Below, piece after piece: positions 25,495 to 34,770 of a DNA stretch of 64,000 nt. The translations under genes were made by a program, and so were the position numbers. Numbering within the stretch: position 1 is the first letter of the stretch; each line of letters starts with the position of its first letter. A model generated the notes under the pieces. It was not told where the DNA came from. It did no database searches and saw only the letters and a program-made list of their open reading frames with translations. Origin of the DNA: Acidobacteriota bacterium (lineage in GTDB: Bacteria > Acidobacteriota > Blastocatellia > Pyrinomonadales > Pyrinomonadaceae). The stretch lies in NCBI GenBank assembly GCA_019239425.1, contig JAFAZX010000022.1:1-64000 (forward strand). The letters are read 5' to 3'.

Positions 25495-25566
25495 ATTAAC
25501 CACAGAGACACAGCTCGTAGACAGCTAAAGGCAAAGCTGTGTCTCTGTGTCTCTGTGGTTAAATAC
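25495..25566. repeat. Family B inverted repeat (B4)
   Basis: ATTAACCACAGAGACACAGC is mirrored by GTGTCTCTGTGGTTAAAT. The central loop, CTCGTAGACAGCTAAAGGCA, differs from B1-B3 but resembles B6. Confidence 0.92.
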
Positions 25567-25585
25567 CCCTCGCACAATCGCGGAC

Positions 25586-26893
25586 ATGGCAAACCACGAA
25601 AGCACTTCGGAGAAAAGATCGAAGCCGCCGCTGCGCGTGAGGCTCGCGGTCATCTTCATGAGCGTCGTCTTCGCGCTGCTCGTCTTCGAGGTCTTCCTGC
25701 GCGCGGTCGGCTACACCTACCCGGTCTTCTACCAGCCGGACGAGGTGCGCGGCTACTCCCTCTGGCCGGGCGTCGAGGGGCGCTACCGGCGCGAGGGGAG
25801 CGCGCACGTCCGGATCAACTCCGACGGCCTGCGCGACCGCGAGCACGCCAGAAGCAAGCCCGCGAACACGTTCCGCATCGCCGTCGTCGGCGACTCGTAC
25901 GCCGAGGCGTTTCAGGTCGAGCGCGAGCAGGCCTTCTGGTCGGTGCTGGAGGCGAAGCTGCGGGAGTGCCCCGCGCTCAAGGGGCGCGAGGTCGAGGTCA
26001 TCAACTTCGGCGTCTCCGGCTACGGCACGGCGCAGGAGCTTCTCACCCTGCGCGAGAAGGTCTGGGGTTATGCGCCGGACGTGGTGCTCCTGGCCGTGAC
26101 GACGAACAACGACGTGCTCGACAACTCGCGCGCGCTGAAGCTGACCGACGAGATTCCCTACTTCGTCATGAAGGGCGACCAGCTCACGCTCGACGACTCT
26201 TTCAAGGGCACGGCCGCCTTCCGCCTGCGCAACTCCGCGCTCAACCGCCTGGGCCGCTGGCTGCGCGAGCACCTGCGTTTCGTCCAGGCCATACACGAAG
26301 GGCAGGGCGCCATCAAGTCGCGCCTCGACGCGTGGCGCGAGCGGCGACGTTTAGAGAAAGAGAAGGGGCAGGCTAACGCGCCCGCGGCCGAGGCGGCGAA
26401 GATTAACGGCGCACAGGCGGACGCCGCCGCCGGCCCCGCGGACGAACTCGGCACGGCCAACGCCATCTACCGCGAGCCTTCGGACGACGTGTGGCGCGAC
26501 GCTTGGCTCGTCACCGAAAAGCTCGTCGCCGAGATGAACGCGGAGGTCAAAGCGCACGGCGCGCGCCTCTACGTCGTCACGCTCAGCAACGGCATACAGG
26601 TTTTCCCGGACGCCGCCGCGCGCGAGGCCTTCGCCCGCCGCGCCGGCGCCCAAGACCTCTTCTACGCCGAGCGCCGCTTCAAGGCCCTGGGCGAGCGCGA
26701 GGGCTTCCCCGTCTACAACCTCGCGCCCGACCTACAGGCTTACGCCGACCGCACGGGCGTCTTCCTCCACGGCTTCGGCGCGCAGCGCGGCAACGGCCAC
26801 TGGAACGAGGAAGGCCACCGCGTCGCGGGCGAGATGCTGACCCGACAACTCTGCGACTGGCTCGCACCTGACAGTGAAGCTCCCCACGATTGA
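25586..26893 (+). CDS. Membrane-anchored SGNH/GDSL-family hydrolase
   Basis: 435 residues from the ATG at 25586 (the upstream frame is repeat B4). One N-terminal membrane helix (VRLAVIFMSVVFALLVFEVFL) anchors the domain outside the cell. The SGNH blocks are GDSYAEAFQVER (block I Ser), NFGVSGYGTAQELL (Gly), TTNNDVLDNSR (Asn) and GHWNEEGHRVAGEML (His). Such proteins deacylate or acylate cell-surface glycans; the substrate is unknown. A basic/Ala-rich helical insert (about 250-285) is unusual. The YceI gene follows after 26 bases, so they are probably co-transcribed. Confidence 0.85.
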   Translation: MANHESTSEKRSKPPLRVRLAVIFMSVVFALLVFEVFLRAVGYTYPVFYQPDEVRGYSLWPGVEGRYRREGSAHVRINSDGLRDREHARSKPANTFRIAVVGDSYAEAFQVEREQAFWSVLEAKLRECPALKGREVEVINFGVSGYGTAQELLTLREKVWGYAPDVVLLAVTTNNDVLDNSRALKLTDEIPYFVMKGDQLTLDDSFKGTAAFRLRNSALNRLGRWLREHLRFVQAIHEGQGAIKSRLDAWRERRRLEKEKGQANAPAAEAAKINGAQADAAAGPADELGTANAIYREPSDDVWRDAWLVTEKLVAEMNAEVKAHGARLYVVTLSNGIQVFPDAAAREAFARRAGAQDLFYAERRFKALGEREGFPVYNLAPDLQAYADRTGVFLHGFGAQRGNGHWNEEGHRVAGEMLTRQLCDWLAPDSEAPHD

Positions 26894-26919
26894 GGTGAAG
26901 GGTAAGGAGGTTCACGGAG

Positions 26920-27588
26920 ATGAGACTTGGCAAGCTTTCGACGTTCGCGCTCGCCGCGCTGACGGCGCTTTCATCCGAGACCGCGGGCGGCGCGGCCGTC
27001 GCCAGACGTGCGCCGGGGCGACAGGCGGCGGCCGTCTACCGGCTCGACCCCGCGCGCAGCAAGTTCATGATTCGCGCCTTCGCGGGCGGCGTGCTCTGGT
27101 TCAAAGGGCACGACCATTTCGTCCGGGCGCGCGACTTCAACGGCGAGGCGCGGCTCACGCCCGGCTCGGTCGCCCCCGCCTCGCTCACGCTCGAAGTGCG
27201 CGCCGCCTCGCTCGCCGAGACGCGCGAGGTCTTCACGGAGCAGCAGAAGAAGATCATCGACGGCGAGCTGCGCGACATCGTCCTCCAACCCGACAAGTAC
27301 CCCGACATCACCTTCAGGAGCACGGACGTTACGGTCGAGCCGCGCGGCGGCGTCTTCCGCGTTAAGCTCGGCGGCGACCTCACGCTCCGCGGCATCACGC
27401 GCCACGTCTCGATACCGGCCGAGGTCACGCTCGAAGGTCAGGACTTAAGAGCCCGCGGCGAGTTCAGTATCAAGCGCGGCGACTTCAAAGTCCCCGCCAC
27501 CTCCGCCTTCCACGGCACCGTCCGCGTCCGCGACACGCTGCAAGTCTCCTTCGACATCGTCGCGACCAAGACAGAAGCCCGACCGTGA
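26920..27588 (+). CDS. YceI-family periplasmic lipid-binding-like protein
   Basis: 222 residues. Signal peptide, then a YceI domain: AVYRLDPARSKFMIRAFAGG, FKGHDHFVRARDFNGEARL, PDITFRSTDVTV, LTLRGITRHVSIPAEV and GDFKVPATS. YceI proteins form a beta-barrel that binds isoprenoid quinone-like lipids in the periplasm. The natural end would be about DIVATK; the following codons (TEARP and stop) come from the left arm of repeat H2. Second gene after the SGNH hydrolase. Confidence 0.92.
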   Translation: MRLGKLSTFALAALTALSSETAGGAAVARRAPGRQAAAVYRLDPARSKFMIRAFAGGVLWFKGHDHFVRARDFNGEARLTPGSVAPASLTLEVRAASLAETREVFTEQQKKIIDGELRDIVLQPDKYPDITFRSTDVTVEPRGGVFRVKLGGDLTLRGITRHVSIPAEVTLEGQDLRARGEFSIKRGDFKVPATSAFHGTVRVRDTLQVSFDIVATKTEARP

Positions 27589-27695
27589 GGGAGGGCGTCG
27601 GCCAAACGCAAAAGGAGGGATGATGAAAGACTGCGAGTCTCTCACCATCCCTCCTTTACGTTACCCACACGCCCTCCCTCACGGTCGGGCTTCTG
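27572..27695. repeat. Family H inverted repeat (copy 2)
   Basis: Arms 27572-27598 and 27669-27695 share their sequence with the arms of H1. The core (27611-27657) differs and forms AAAGGAGGGATG/CATCCCTCCTTT, a 12-bp stem of its own, followed by ACGTT. It separates convergent yceI and purL. Confidence 0.94.
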
Positions 27696-27701
27696 CCACA
27701 T

Positions 27702-30035
27702 TCACTCCGCCGCCGTCGCGATGACTTCGGCCTGGAGGCGATTACCGAGCGAGTCGCGCCAGACGGCTTCGAGTTCGGAGACCGGCTGTGAGATTTGTTC
27801 GGCCGTGCCGACGTTGATGCGGAGGCTGCGGCCGCCCACGCGGCCGATGACTTTGAGCGGGGCGCCGGCCTGCGCGACGATGCGCTCCAGGCGCGTGCGC
27901 TGCGACTCTTCGAAGCTGACGAGGACGCGCGAGGGCGTTTCGCCGAAGAGAGAAGCGGGTACGGAAGTTCCTTCGCCGAGCGTGACGGTCGCGCCGAGGG
28001 CGTCGCGGCCGAGCGAGGAGAAACATGACTCGGCGAGCGCGACCGCGAGTCCGCCGTCCGAGCAGTCGTGCGCGGACTGCAGCAGCCCCTCCTCGGCGGC
28101 GAGCAGCACCGCGCGCTGCACGGCCGCCTCGCGTCCGAGGTCGAGCGCGGGGACGCGCGCGCCCGCGGCGATCATCTCTTCGACCGTGCGCCCGAGAATC
28201 GACGCCTCGTACTCGGTGGCCTCGAGGTCTTCGCGGCTCTCACCGACGAGCGCGACGAGGTGCCCCTCGCGCTTGAACCCCTGGGTGACGACGCGGCGCA
28301 CGTCTTCGACGAGGCCGACCATGCCGATGACGGGCGTCGGGTGGATGCCGCGCCCCTCGGTCTCGTTGTAGAAGGAGACGTTGCCGGAGACGACCGGCGT
28401 CTTCAGTGCCTCGCAGGCCTCGGCCATGCCGTCGATGACTTCGGAGAAAGACCACATCACCTCGGGCCTTTCGGGCGAGGCGAAGTTGAGACAGTTGGTG
28501 ATGGCGAGGGGGCGCGCGCCGACGCAGACGACGTTGCGCGCGCCTTCGGCGACGATTAACCTCGCGCCCTCGCGCGGGCTCACGGCGCAGTAGCGGCCGT
28601 TGCCGTCGAGCGACATGGCGAGCGCGCGGCGCGTCTCCTTGATGCGCACGACGGCCGCGTCCGCGCCGGGCAGCACGGCCGTGTTCGTCCGCACCATGTG
28701 GTCGTACTGCCGGTAGACCCACGACTTCGAAGAGAGGTTCGGCGACGCGAGCAGACGACGCAACGCTTCGTTAGGTTCTGGGTTCTGGGTTCTGGGTTCC
28801 GGGTTGAGAGCCGGCGCGGTCGGGGGCGCGGGCGAGACGATGTCCGGGCCGCCGCCGACCGCGACACCCTCATCCTTCGTCCTCGCCTTCATCGGGCGCT
28901 CGTAGCGCGGGGCTTCGTCGGTCAAATACTTCGAAGGGATGTCGGCGAGCTTCCGGCCTTCGTGGATACAGACGACGCTGCCCGTGTCCGTGACGCGGCC
29001 GATGACGACGGCGTCCAGGTCCCACTTGCGGAAGATGTCTATGACCTGCCGCTCGCGGCCGCTGTGCGCGACGATGAGCATGCGCTCCTGCGACTCCGAG
29101 AGCATGATCTCGTAGGCCGTCATGCCCTCCTCGCGCTGCGGGACGAGCGAGAGGTCGAGCTCGACGCCGTTGCCCGCGCGCGCCGCCATCTCGCACGAAG
29201 AAGACGTGAGGCCCGCCGCGCCCATGTCCTGAATCCCCGCGACCGCGCCCGCGCGCATCGCTTCGAGGCAGGCTTCGAGTAACAACTTCTCCAGGAACGG
29301 GTCGCCGACCTGCACGGTCGGACGTTTCTCCAGGGCCTCTTCGTCGAACTCGGCCGACGCCATCGTCGCGCCGTGGATGCCGTCGCGCCCGGTCTTCGCG
29401 CCGACGTAGAGCACGGGGTTCCCTACCCCTGCCGCCTTCCCGAAGAAGATCTGGTCGTGCCGGACGAGCCCCAAGGCGAAGGCGTTGACGAGCGGGTTGA
29501 AAGCGTACGCGTCGTCGAAGACCACCTCGCCGCCCACGGTCGGCACGCCGAAGGCGTTGCCGTAATGCGCTATCCCCGCGACCACGCCCGCGAGCAGCGC
29601 GCGGTTGCGCCGGCCGTGCTTCGGGTCTTCGAGCCGGCCGAAGCGCAGGGAGTTCATCGCGGCGACCGGGCGCGCGCCCATCGTGAAGATGTCGCGGAGG
29701 ATGCCGCCGACGCCGGTGGCCGCCCCTTGAAACGGCTCGATGAAGGAAGGGTGGTTGTGCGACTCGACCTTGAAGGCCGCGCACCAGCCGTCGCCCACGT
29801 CCACGATGCCAGCGTTCTCGCCCGGCGGGACGATGACGCGCTCGCCCGTCGTGGGGAGTCGCTTGAGGTGCGTGCGCGAGGACTTGTAGGAGCAGTGCTC
29901 CGACCACATCACCGAGAAGACGCCCAGCTCGACGAAGGTCGGCTCGCGCCCGAGCAGCTCCCTGATGCGCTCGAACTCTTCCGAAGTGAGGTTGTGTGCG
30001 GCGATGACTTCCGGGGTGATGGTTTCAGAGTTCAT
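27702..30035 (-). CDS. purL: Phosphoribosylformylglycinamidine synthase subunit PurL
   Basis: 777 residues from ATG 30035. It converts FGAR to FGAM with ATP and ammonia supplied by PurQ, with PurS completing the complex. Motifs: [75 protein letters not shown]. The residues N411-N422 ([12 protein letters not shown]) are encoded by a stretch that looks like repeat A, in a linker between the two halves. The small PurL type (about 740-780) is expected with separate PurQ and PurS, which are at 33.8-34.7 kb. The further upstream frame to 30110 is not used. Confidence 0.95.
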   Translation of the reverse strand: MNSETITPEVIAAHNLTSEEFERIRELLGREPTFVELGVFSVMWSEHCSYKSSRTHLKRLPTTGERVIVPPGENAGIVDVGDGWCAAFKVESHNHPSFIEPFQGAATGVGGILRDIFTMGARPVAAMNSLRFGRLEDPKHGRRNRALLAGVVAGIAHYGNAFGVPTVGGEVVFDDAYAFNPLVNAFALGLVRHDQIFFGKAAGVGNPVLYVGAKTGRDGIHGATMASAEFDEEALEKRPTVQVGDPFLEKLLLEACLEAMRAGAVAGIQDMGAAGLTSSSCEMAARAGNGVELDLSLVPQREEGMTAYEIMLSESQERMLIVAHSGRERQVIDIFRKWDLDAVVIGRVTDTGSVVCIHEGRKLADIPSKYLTDEAPRYERPMKARTKDEGVAVGGGPDIVSPAPPTAPALNPEPRTQNPEPNEALRRLLASPNLSSKSWVYRQYDHMVRTNTAVLPGADAAVVRIKETRRALAMSLDGNGRYCAVSPREGARLIVAEGARNVVCVGARPLAITNCLNFASPERPEVMWSFSEVIDGMAEACEALKTPVVSGNVSFYNETEGRGIHPTPVIGMVGLVEDVRRVVTQGFKREGHLVALVGESREDLEATEYEASILGRTVEEMIAAGARVPALDLGREAAVQRAVLLAAEEGLLQSAHDCSDGGLAVALAESCFSSLGRDALGATVTLGEGTSVPASLFGETPSRVLVSFEESQRTRLERIVAQAGAPLKVIGRVGGRSLRINVGTAEQISQPVSELEAVWRDSLGNRLQAEVIATAAE
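28770..28808. repeat. Repeat-A-like units inside the purL coding region
   Basis: Plus strand GTTAGGTTCTGGGTTCTGGG, TTCTGGGTTCCGGGTTGAG: iterated GGTTCTG units, the variant also seen in the right arm of A9. Only one arm is present and the reading frame is kept. Confidence 0.8.
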
Positions 30036-30140
30036 GACGGGAAACGGCGGCGACCTTGTTCGGCTGACTTTTGGACAGCACAGGATAAAGGCTCGCGCCG
30101 TTTTCTTCAAACGACGGGAGAGTCTGTGATGGTAGAGAAG

Positions 30141-30217
30141 TTAACCACAGAGACACAGAGGCACAGCTTGTTGAGTTATACGCTCCAAGCTGTGCCTCTG
30201 TGTCTCTGTGGTTAAAT
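30141..30217. repeat. Family B inverted repeat (B5)
   Basis: TTAACCACAGAGACACAGAG is mirrored by CTCTGTGTCTCTGTGGTTAA. It touches the tlpA-like stop codon at 30217. Confidence 0.93.
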
Positions 30218-30798
30218 CACTGCGTGCCGGCGGCCGGCGGCTTGTCTTTGAGCGCGGCGTCGAGGGCGGCGCGAAGCTCTTCGGGTTTGACGCGGCCTTT
30301 GTGGTTGAAGACGACTCGGCCAGAGCGGTCGTAGAGGAAGGTCGCGGGCAGCTCGCCGTGCCACGTCGGGTCTACGAGGTCGATGGCGACGCCGTCGTCC
30401 GACGCGTGGAGGAGGTAGGAGGGCAGGCCCGTGGCGCGCTGCTCGGAGAGGAACTCGGGGACGGCCTTGCCGATGTCCGAGGGGTCGTCGAGCGAGACGA
30501 GGACGAAGTCGAGTTTGTCTTCCGTGTACCCGCCGCGAATCTTAACGAGGTCGGGGAACTCCTCGCGGCAGGGCACGCACCACGTCGCCCAGAAGTTGAC
30601 GAGCAGGGGGCGCGCGCGCCCCGTCCCGATGCCGAGCAGGGACTTCAGGGCGACCTCGTCGATCTCGGTCACCTTCGGGGGCGCGGCCGGTTTGGCGCCG
30701 ACAGACGGCTTCGGCGGGCCCTTCTTCTGTGGCCCGCCGAAGCAGCCGAGGAGGAGGAGGACGGACACGACGGCGGCCGGCAGCAGTCCCTTCAACAT
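30217..30798 (-). CDS. TlpA-family thioredoxin-fold lipoprotein
   Basis: 193 residues from ATG 30798. Lipobox VLLLLGC; a Pro/Lys linker, then a TlpA/ResA-type thioredoxin fold: LLVNFWATWCVPCREEFPDLVKI (active site WCVPC), LVSLDDPSDIG and GELPATFLYDRSGRVV with the cis-Pro. It reduces disulphides in exported proteins or cytochrome c. The upstream frame, open to 30951, is antisense noise of the neighbour. It follows the redoxin gene by 10 bases, so both share a transcript. Confidence 0.9.
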   Translation of the reverse strand: MLKGLLPAAVVSVLLLLGCFGGPQKKGPPKPSVGAKPAAPPKVTEIDEVALKSLLGIGTGRARPLLVNFWATWCVPCREEFPDLVKIRGGYTEDKLDFVLVSLDDPSDIGKAVPEFLSEQRATGLPSYLLHASDDGVAIDLVDPTWHGELPATFLYDRSGRVVFNHKGRVKPEELRAALDAALKDKPPAAGTQ

Positions 30799-30808
30799 CT
30801 CTCGCCCT

Positions 30809-31423
30809 TTAGCTCGCGCGCTTGATGGAGCAGCCGAAGGCCTTGACCTCGGTCTTCTCGACCGCCTTGCCGGCGAGCGTCGCGTCGATGGCCTCGCGCA
30901 GCTCGGAGGCGGTGATGGCTTCGCCGTTGCGCGAGTTGTCGATGCGCCCATGGTAGACGAGCTTGCCCGAGGCGTCGAGCAGGTAGGCTTCGGGCGTGAC
31001 CTGCGCGTTGAAGCGGTCGGCGATCTTGTTGTTCGAGTCCTTCAGGATGGGGAAGGCGAGCCCTTTCTCGGCGGCGTGCTTCTTGACCTCGTCGGCCGGC
31101 TCGGTCGAGTTCGAGTTGATGCCGACGACGTTGACGCCCCTGGCCTTGTAGTCGGCCGCGAGCTTCGCCATGCGCTCGTTGTAGCCGTTCGAGACCGGGC
31201 AGCGCGTCGCGATGAAGATGAGCACGGTGCCCTTCGAGCCCTTCAGCGAAGCGAGCGAGTGCTCGTTGCCGTCGGCGTCGGGCAGCGTGAAGTCTTCGAC
31301 CGTCGCGCCGATGGCGGGCGCGTCGGGCGCGGGGTTGGGCGCCGGGCGAGACGCGCGCATGGCGTGCGCGGCGAAGGCGAACGAGAGCGCGAGGAGGAGG
31401 GCGACCGCGGAGAGCTTCTTCAT
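30809..31423 (-). CDS. Secreted redoxin-domain protein (AhpC/TSA-like)
   Basis: 204 residues from ATG 31423, with AAGG and GGAG upstream. Signal peptide, then a redoxin fold: GATVEDFTLPDADGNEHSL, VLIFIATRCPVSNGYNERM (one peroxidatic-type Cys, CPVS), INSNSTEPADEV and TPEAYLLDASGKLVYHG. The end has a second Cys (KAFGCSIKR). This is a family common with Planctomycetes/Acidobacteria redoxins, usually exported. It probably works with the TlpA protein just downstream. Confidence 0.86.
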   Translation of the reverse strand: MKKLSAVALLLALSFAFAAHAMRASRPAPNPAPDAPAIGATVEDFTLPDADGNEHSLASLKGSKGTVLIFIATRCPVSNGYNERMAKLAADYKARGVNVVGINSNSTEPADEVKKHAAEKGLAFPILKDSNNKIADRFNAQVTPEAYLLDASGKLVYHGRIDNSRNGEAITASELREAIDATLAGKAVEKTEVKAFGCSIKRAS

Positions 31424-31507
31424 GACCTTACCTGAACTCCTTTTCTGGGAAGTGACCGGGGAGCGCCGACAGCTTAGCGAAACCTGCGGCAAAGTTCAAA
31501 GGGGAAA

Positions 31508-31657
31508 AAGCAGTAGGCAGTAGGCAGTAGGCAGTTGGCAGTTGGCCGGTCGCGTTTGTTGGATTTTATCCAACGTCTGGCCGCCAGAGGTGAACCCAAA
31601 ACGCTCTCAGGTTTAAGGCTCCGAACTGCCTACTGCCATCTGCCTACTGCCTACTTT
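31508..31657. repeat. Family C inverted repeat (C4)
   Basis: CAGTAGGCAGTAGGCAGTAG is mirrored by CTGCCATCTGCCTACTGCCT; the interior has a small hairpin, GTTGGAT/ATCCAAC. It lies between the redoxin gene and the remnant ORF. Confidence 0.88.
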
Positions 31658-31831
31658 TTTGAGTGTGAAGCGCCAGAGCATACGTTGCTCCGCTTCGTCG
31701 AAGCGGTGCTCGGCGGAGGTGACACGCCAGCGGCCCGTGAGTTGCCAGCGCCCCGTCCCGAGCTTGTTGAAGAGGGGGACGGCCTGTCCACGGGTGGTGG
31801 CGGGTAGTGCGGGTGGTGCTGCCTTGTGCAA
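31613..31831 (-). pseudogene. Possible 3' remnant of a gene, cut by the AT-rich island
   Basis: The minus frame encodes NKLGTGRWQLTGRWRVTSAE, then HRFDEAEQRMLWRFTLKK. This has GC-rich, protein-like codon use and does not resemble the repeats. It then runs VGSRQMAVGSSEP into repeat C4 and stops. Upstream, the ORF meets the AT-rich segment that begins near 31830, so the 5' end seems lost. An alternative is a short real gene from ATG 31831. No family is recognised. Confidence 0.35.
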
Positions 31832-31907
31832 TTAACAGACTCAAATAATCAGCTTGAATCTACATGATTAGTAGGTTAAATGTACCTAGTGAGGGGAGGC
31901 ATAAAAG

Positions 31908-32561
31908 ATGAAGCCGGACAATAACGTTTTGCCAAATTACAGTTTATGGGATGAATTGCATTTCTCCCCCAATTCAGAATCTAGGGATTTACCCATGCCT
32001 GATGGTGAAGTGATTATTTTTCATGACTTCTTCGGGGGCAAAGAAAGCGACGACTTCTTCCAGACATTACTTTCCGGGATCAAGTGGCGGCAAGATAAGA
32101 TTAGGTATTACGGTAAGGAGATGGACTTACCTCGATTGACTGCGTGGTATGGCGATAAGGATAAGTCTTACACCTATTCAAGGATCCCCATGAAGCCTGA
32201 GCCTTGGACACCCATTTTGCTTTTAATTAAAGAAAGGATTGAAACGGCCGCTGGAGTAAATTTTAATAGCGTTCTTCTCAATCTCTATCGCAACGGGCGG
32301 GACAGTGTTTCTTGGCACAGCGACGATGAACCCGAGTTGGGCGAAAATCCTACGGTCGGTTCCGTCAGCTTTGGGCAAACACGCACTCTTCAATTCAGGC
32401 ATAAACTTAGAAAAGAGTTGAGCAAAATTGATGTGCAGTTGACCCACGGCAGTTTGTTGTTGATGAAAGGGCAAACACAGCGATTCTGGCAACACCAAAT
32501 CCCGAAAACCACCAGGCATCTGAAATCTAGAATTAATCTGACATTCAGGGTGATTTACTAA
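31908..32561 (+). CDS. AlkB-like 2OG-Fe(II) dioxygenase
   Basis: 217 residues, complete. ALKBH2/3-like: PRLTAWYGD (substrate loop), NLYRNGRDSVSWHSDDEPEL with the H137-x-D139 iron ligands, GSLLLMKGQTQRFWQHQIPK with distal H196, and the 2OG-binding R208/R214 in SRINLTFR. AlkB enzymes remove 1-methyladenine and 3-methylcytosine lesions from DNA or RNA by oxidation. Base composition is much more AT-rich than everything around it. It is followed four bases later by the next gene. It could serve repair or a mobile defence function. Confidence 0.92.
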   Translation: MKPDNNVLPNYSLWDELHFSPNSESRDLPMPDGEVIIFHDFFGGKESDDFFQTLLSGIKWRQDKIRYYGKEMDLPRLTAWYGDKDKSYTYSRIPMKPEPWTPILLLIKERIETAAGVNFNSVLLNLYRNGRDSVSWHSDDEPELGENPTVGSVSFGQTRTLQFRHKLRKELSKIDVQLTHGSLLLMKGQTQRFWQHQIPKTTRHLKSRINLTFRVIY

Positions 32562-32565
32562 CATC

Positions 32566-33462
32566 ATGTATGACGCAATTCTGAAAGCGCTCTACTCTCT
32601 CAACAATCTGAATAGCGATGCGGAAAGAGCGGCGTATTTACGAAGTCTAAAACCCGTAGCGAGAAGCCTGAGGAGTTCATTCAACCCCTATGCTGCTCCT
32701 CATGTGAAAGTAGATTATCGAAGTAGGGATGTGCAGTCTGCTTATATGCTTCGATACTTCCCGCAGTATTCTCAAATCATTCGCCTCGTTTTAAATAGGC
32801 TGATGAATAGACGGATTAAATTACCCTTTGATCATGAAGAAATATCCGCGAGCTTTTTTGGTGCGGGCCCGGCTCCCGAGGTTTACGGCTTCCTTCAATT
32901 TTTAAATGCCGGTTTTCGGAACATCCGAAAGGTTTCGGCTAAGACCTTCGATGTCATTTCTAATGAATGGGCTTACGCCCGCGCGATCACAATAAATCAC
33001 CTGATCCCTAGCATGTGGCAACACTCGGTTGAATTGAACGCCAGTAATTTCGACCTGTCGCAGACCGCTTCCGCCGAGAATTTAGCTCAAACGATTAACT
33101 CGTCAAGCATGCTGGTTTTTCAAAATTGTTTGAATGAAATCAGCCAGAATTTGTATCCCAACGTTGTCGAAAATATTAACTCGCTAGTCTACGCGATGCG
33201 TCCCGAAAGCATCTTGATGATTATCGATTTGTCCAGTTATCCAGCCGCCTTAGAATTAATAGAGCGAATTGAAAATTCTGTTAGAAGCCAACAGCCGGTA
33301 ACTGTTTTGATTGGATTACATGAAGGTGAGCGCATATACGACGCTATCGTATTTAGGAATATGCTGCCTCCCATGATAACGCAGAATCTTTTAACCGGCG
33401 AAGACGGACTCATTCCGAGGCGAAAAATAAAATATCGTTGCCTCGTAATAAGAAAAGATTAA
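32566..33462 (+). CDS. Methyltransferase-like protein, unknown target
   Basis: 298 residues, AT-rich like the AlkB gene and separated from it by 4 bases. A possible SAM-binding motif I is FGAGPAPEVYGFLQFL (residues 98-113), preceded by YMLRYFPQYSQIIRLVL; a later motif is SMLVFQNCLNEI, as in class I methyltransferases (compare the NPPF/QNCLNE region). A C-terminal domain has IDLSSYPAALELI and TVLIGLHEGERIYDA. The SAM call is based on motif resemblance only. The function and substrate (RNA, DNA or protein) are unknown. Confidence 0.55.
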   Translation: MYDAILKALYSLNNLNSDAERAAYLRSLKPVARSLRSSFNPYAAPHVKVDYRSRDVQSAYMLRYFPQYSQIIRLVLNRLMNRRIKLPFDHEEISASFFGAGPAPEVYGFLQFLNAGFRNIRKVSAKTFDVISNEWAYARAITINHLIPSMWQHSVELNASNFDLSQTASAENLAQTINSSSMLVFQNCLNEISQNLYPNVVENINSLVYAMRPESILMIIDLSSYPAALELIERIENSVRSQQPVTVLIGLHEGERIYDAIVFRNMLPPMITQNLLTGEDGLIPRRKIKYRCLVIRKD

Positions 33463-33530
33463 CCCCCTGCGTTTCACAGTTACAGACATCTTCTTCGAGT
33501 GCCAGGTATTCAGGTACAGTCCCGCCAACG

Positions 33531-33734
33531 TTATCGGCTCTTGGCGCCGCCGACGAGGATGAGGACTACGCCCGCGATCAGGCCGGCCGGGCCGACGAGG
33601 ACGGCGAAGACGAGCAGGAGGTGGATGAGGCCGCCGAAGGTGAAACCGAAGACGAGGCCGCCCAGCCAGACGAGGAACGACAGGCCGGCCAGCGCGAGCG
33701 CGCCGACGAGGACACTGATGCCGACGTTACGCAT
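33531..33734 (-). CDS. Small membrane protein
   Basis: 67 residues, with AAGGAG upstream of the ATG at 33734, 22 bases after the purQ stop. Two hydrophobic segments (VLVGALALAGLSFLVWLGG and GLIHLLLVFAVLVGPAGL). The GFTFGGLIHLLLV stretch resembles the short DUF5670/lmo0937-type membrane proteins. It is probably the last gene of the purS-purQ unit; no role is known. Confidence 0.6.
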   Translation of the reverse strand: MRNVGISVLVGALALAGLSFLVWLGGLVFGFTFGGLIHLLLVFAVLVGPAGLIAGVVLILVGGAKSR

Positions 33735-33756
33735 GCCACAAGTCTCCTTCTTACAT

Positions 33757-34455
33757 TCAGGCGCGCACGGCCAGCGTCGCGGCGAGCGAGCGGAAGATGG
33801 GGCTCCCGTCCGAGGAGCCGAGCAGGTCTTCGCAGGCGCGCTCGGGGTGCGGCATCAGGCCCAGCACGTTCCGCTCGCGCGAGCAGATGCCGGCGATGTG
33901 GTCGCGCGAGCCGTTGATGTTCGAGAGCTCGCCCGACTCGCCCGCCGGGTCGCAGTAGCGGAAGACGACGCGGTCTTCGCTGACGAGCTCCTCGAACGTC
34001 TCGTCGTCGCAGACGTAGTTGCCCTCGGCGTGCGCTACGGGGAGGCTCAAGATTTGCCCGGCGCGCAGCTCGTGCGTGAAGGGCGAACTCGTAGTCTCGA
34101 CGCGCACGTTGACGTGCTGGCAGACGAAGTGCAGCTCTTTATTTCTAATCAGCGCGCCGGGCAGCAGCCCCGACTCGCACAGAATCTGGAAGCCGTTACA
34201 AATCCCCAGGACGAAACCGCCGCGGCCGGCGAACTCCTTGACCGAGGACATCACCGGCGAGTGCGCGGCGAGCGCGCCCGCGCGCAGGTAGTCGCCGTAG
34301 GAGAAGCCGCCCGGGATGATGACGGCGTCGTAGGTCGAGAGGTCGGTCTCGCGGTGCCAGACGAAATCGACCGGCTGGCCGACGTGCTTCGAGATGACGT
34401 GGTAGGCGTCGTGGTCGCAGTTCGAGCCCGGAAAGACGATGACGCCGAACTTCAT
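33757..34455 (-). CDS. purQ: Phosphoribosylformylglycinamidine synthase glutaminase subunit PurQ
   Basis: 232 residues. It provides ammonia from glutamine to PurL. Class I glutaminase: [55 protein letters not shown] with the nucleophilic Cys, and [12 protein letters not shown] with His and Glu. The start at 34455 shares a base with the purS stop (TGATG). A GTG codon at 34458 is possible. Confidence 0.95.
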   Translation of the reverse strand: MKFGVIVFPGSNCDHDAYHVISKHVGQPVDFVWHRETDLSTYDAVIIPGGFSYGDYLRAGALAAHSPVMSSVKEFAGRGGFVLGICNGFQILCESGLLPGALIRNKELHFVCQHVNVRVETTSSPFTHELRAGQILSLPVAHAEGNYVCDDETFEELVSEDRVVFRYCDPAGESGELSNINGSRDHIAGICSRERNVLGLMPHPERACEDLLGSSDGSPIFRSLAATLAVRA

Positions 34456-34697
34456 CACTCCACCTCCACGCGGTAGTCTTCGATGACGGGGTTGGAGAGG
34501 ACGTCGCGGGCCATCCGCTCGGCCGTCTCGCGTGCGCGCGCGGAGTCGAGCGCGGGGTCGAGCGCGATCTCGAAATACTTGCCCTGGCGGATGTCGGCGA
34601 CCCCCTCGTACCCGAGCAGGCCGACCGAGTGCTGGATGGCCTTGCCCTGCGGGTCGAGCACGCCCGACTTGAGTGTGACGTAGACTTTTGCTTTCAC
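34455..34697 (-). CDS. purS: Phosphoribosylformylglycinamidine synthase subunit PurS
   Basis: 80 residues, the small third subunit of the bacterial FGAM synthase complex, helping ammonia transfer between PurQ and Pur[21 protein letters not shown], then [18 protein letters not shown] is a typical PurS. The start is GTG at 34697 with GGGGGAG seven bases upstream. The TGATG overlap couples it to purQ. Its partner purL lies about 4.4 kb away on the same strand. Confidence 0.95.
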   Translation of the reverse strand: MKAKVYVTLKSGVLDPQGKAIQHSVGLLGYEGVADIRQGKYFEIALDPALDSARARETAERMARDVLSNPVIEDYRVEVE

Positions 34698-34770
34698 GTT
34701 CTCCCCCGGAAGCTCAGAGTGCGAAGCGCAAACTTAAACGAAGCGGGCGCGGCGTTCAAGCGCGTCGGCC

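Noticed and set aside
31830..33470. Prophage or integrative element with integrase
   Set aside because: No integrase, direct repeats or tRNA at the borders; only two AT-rich genes.
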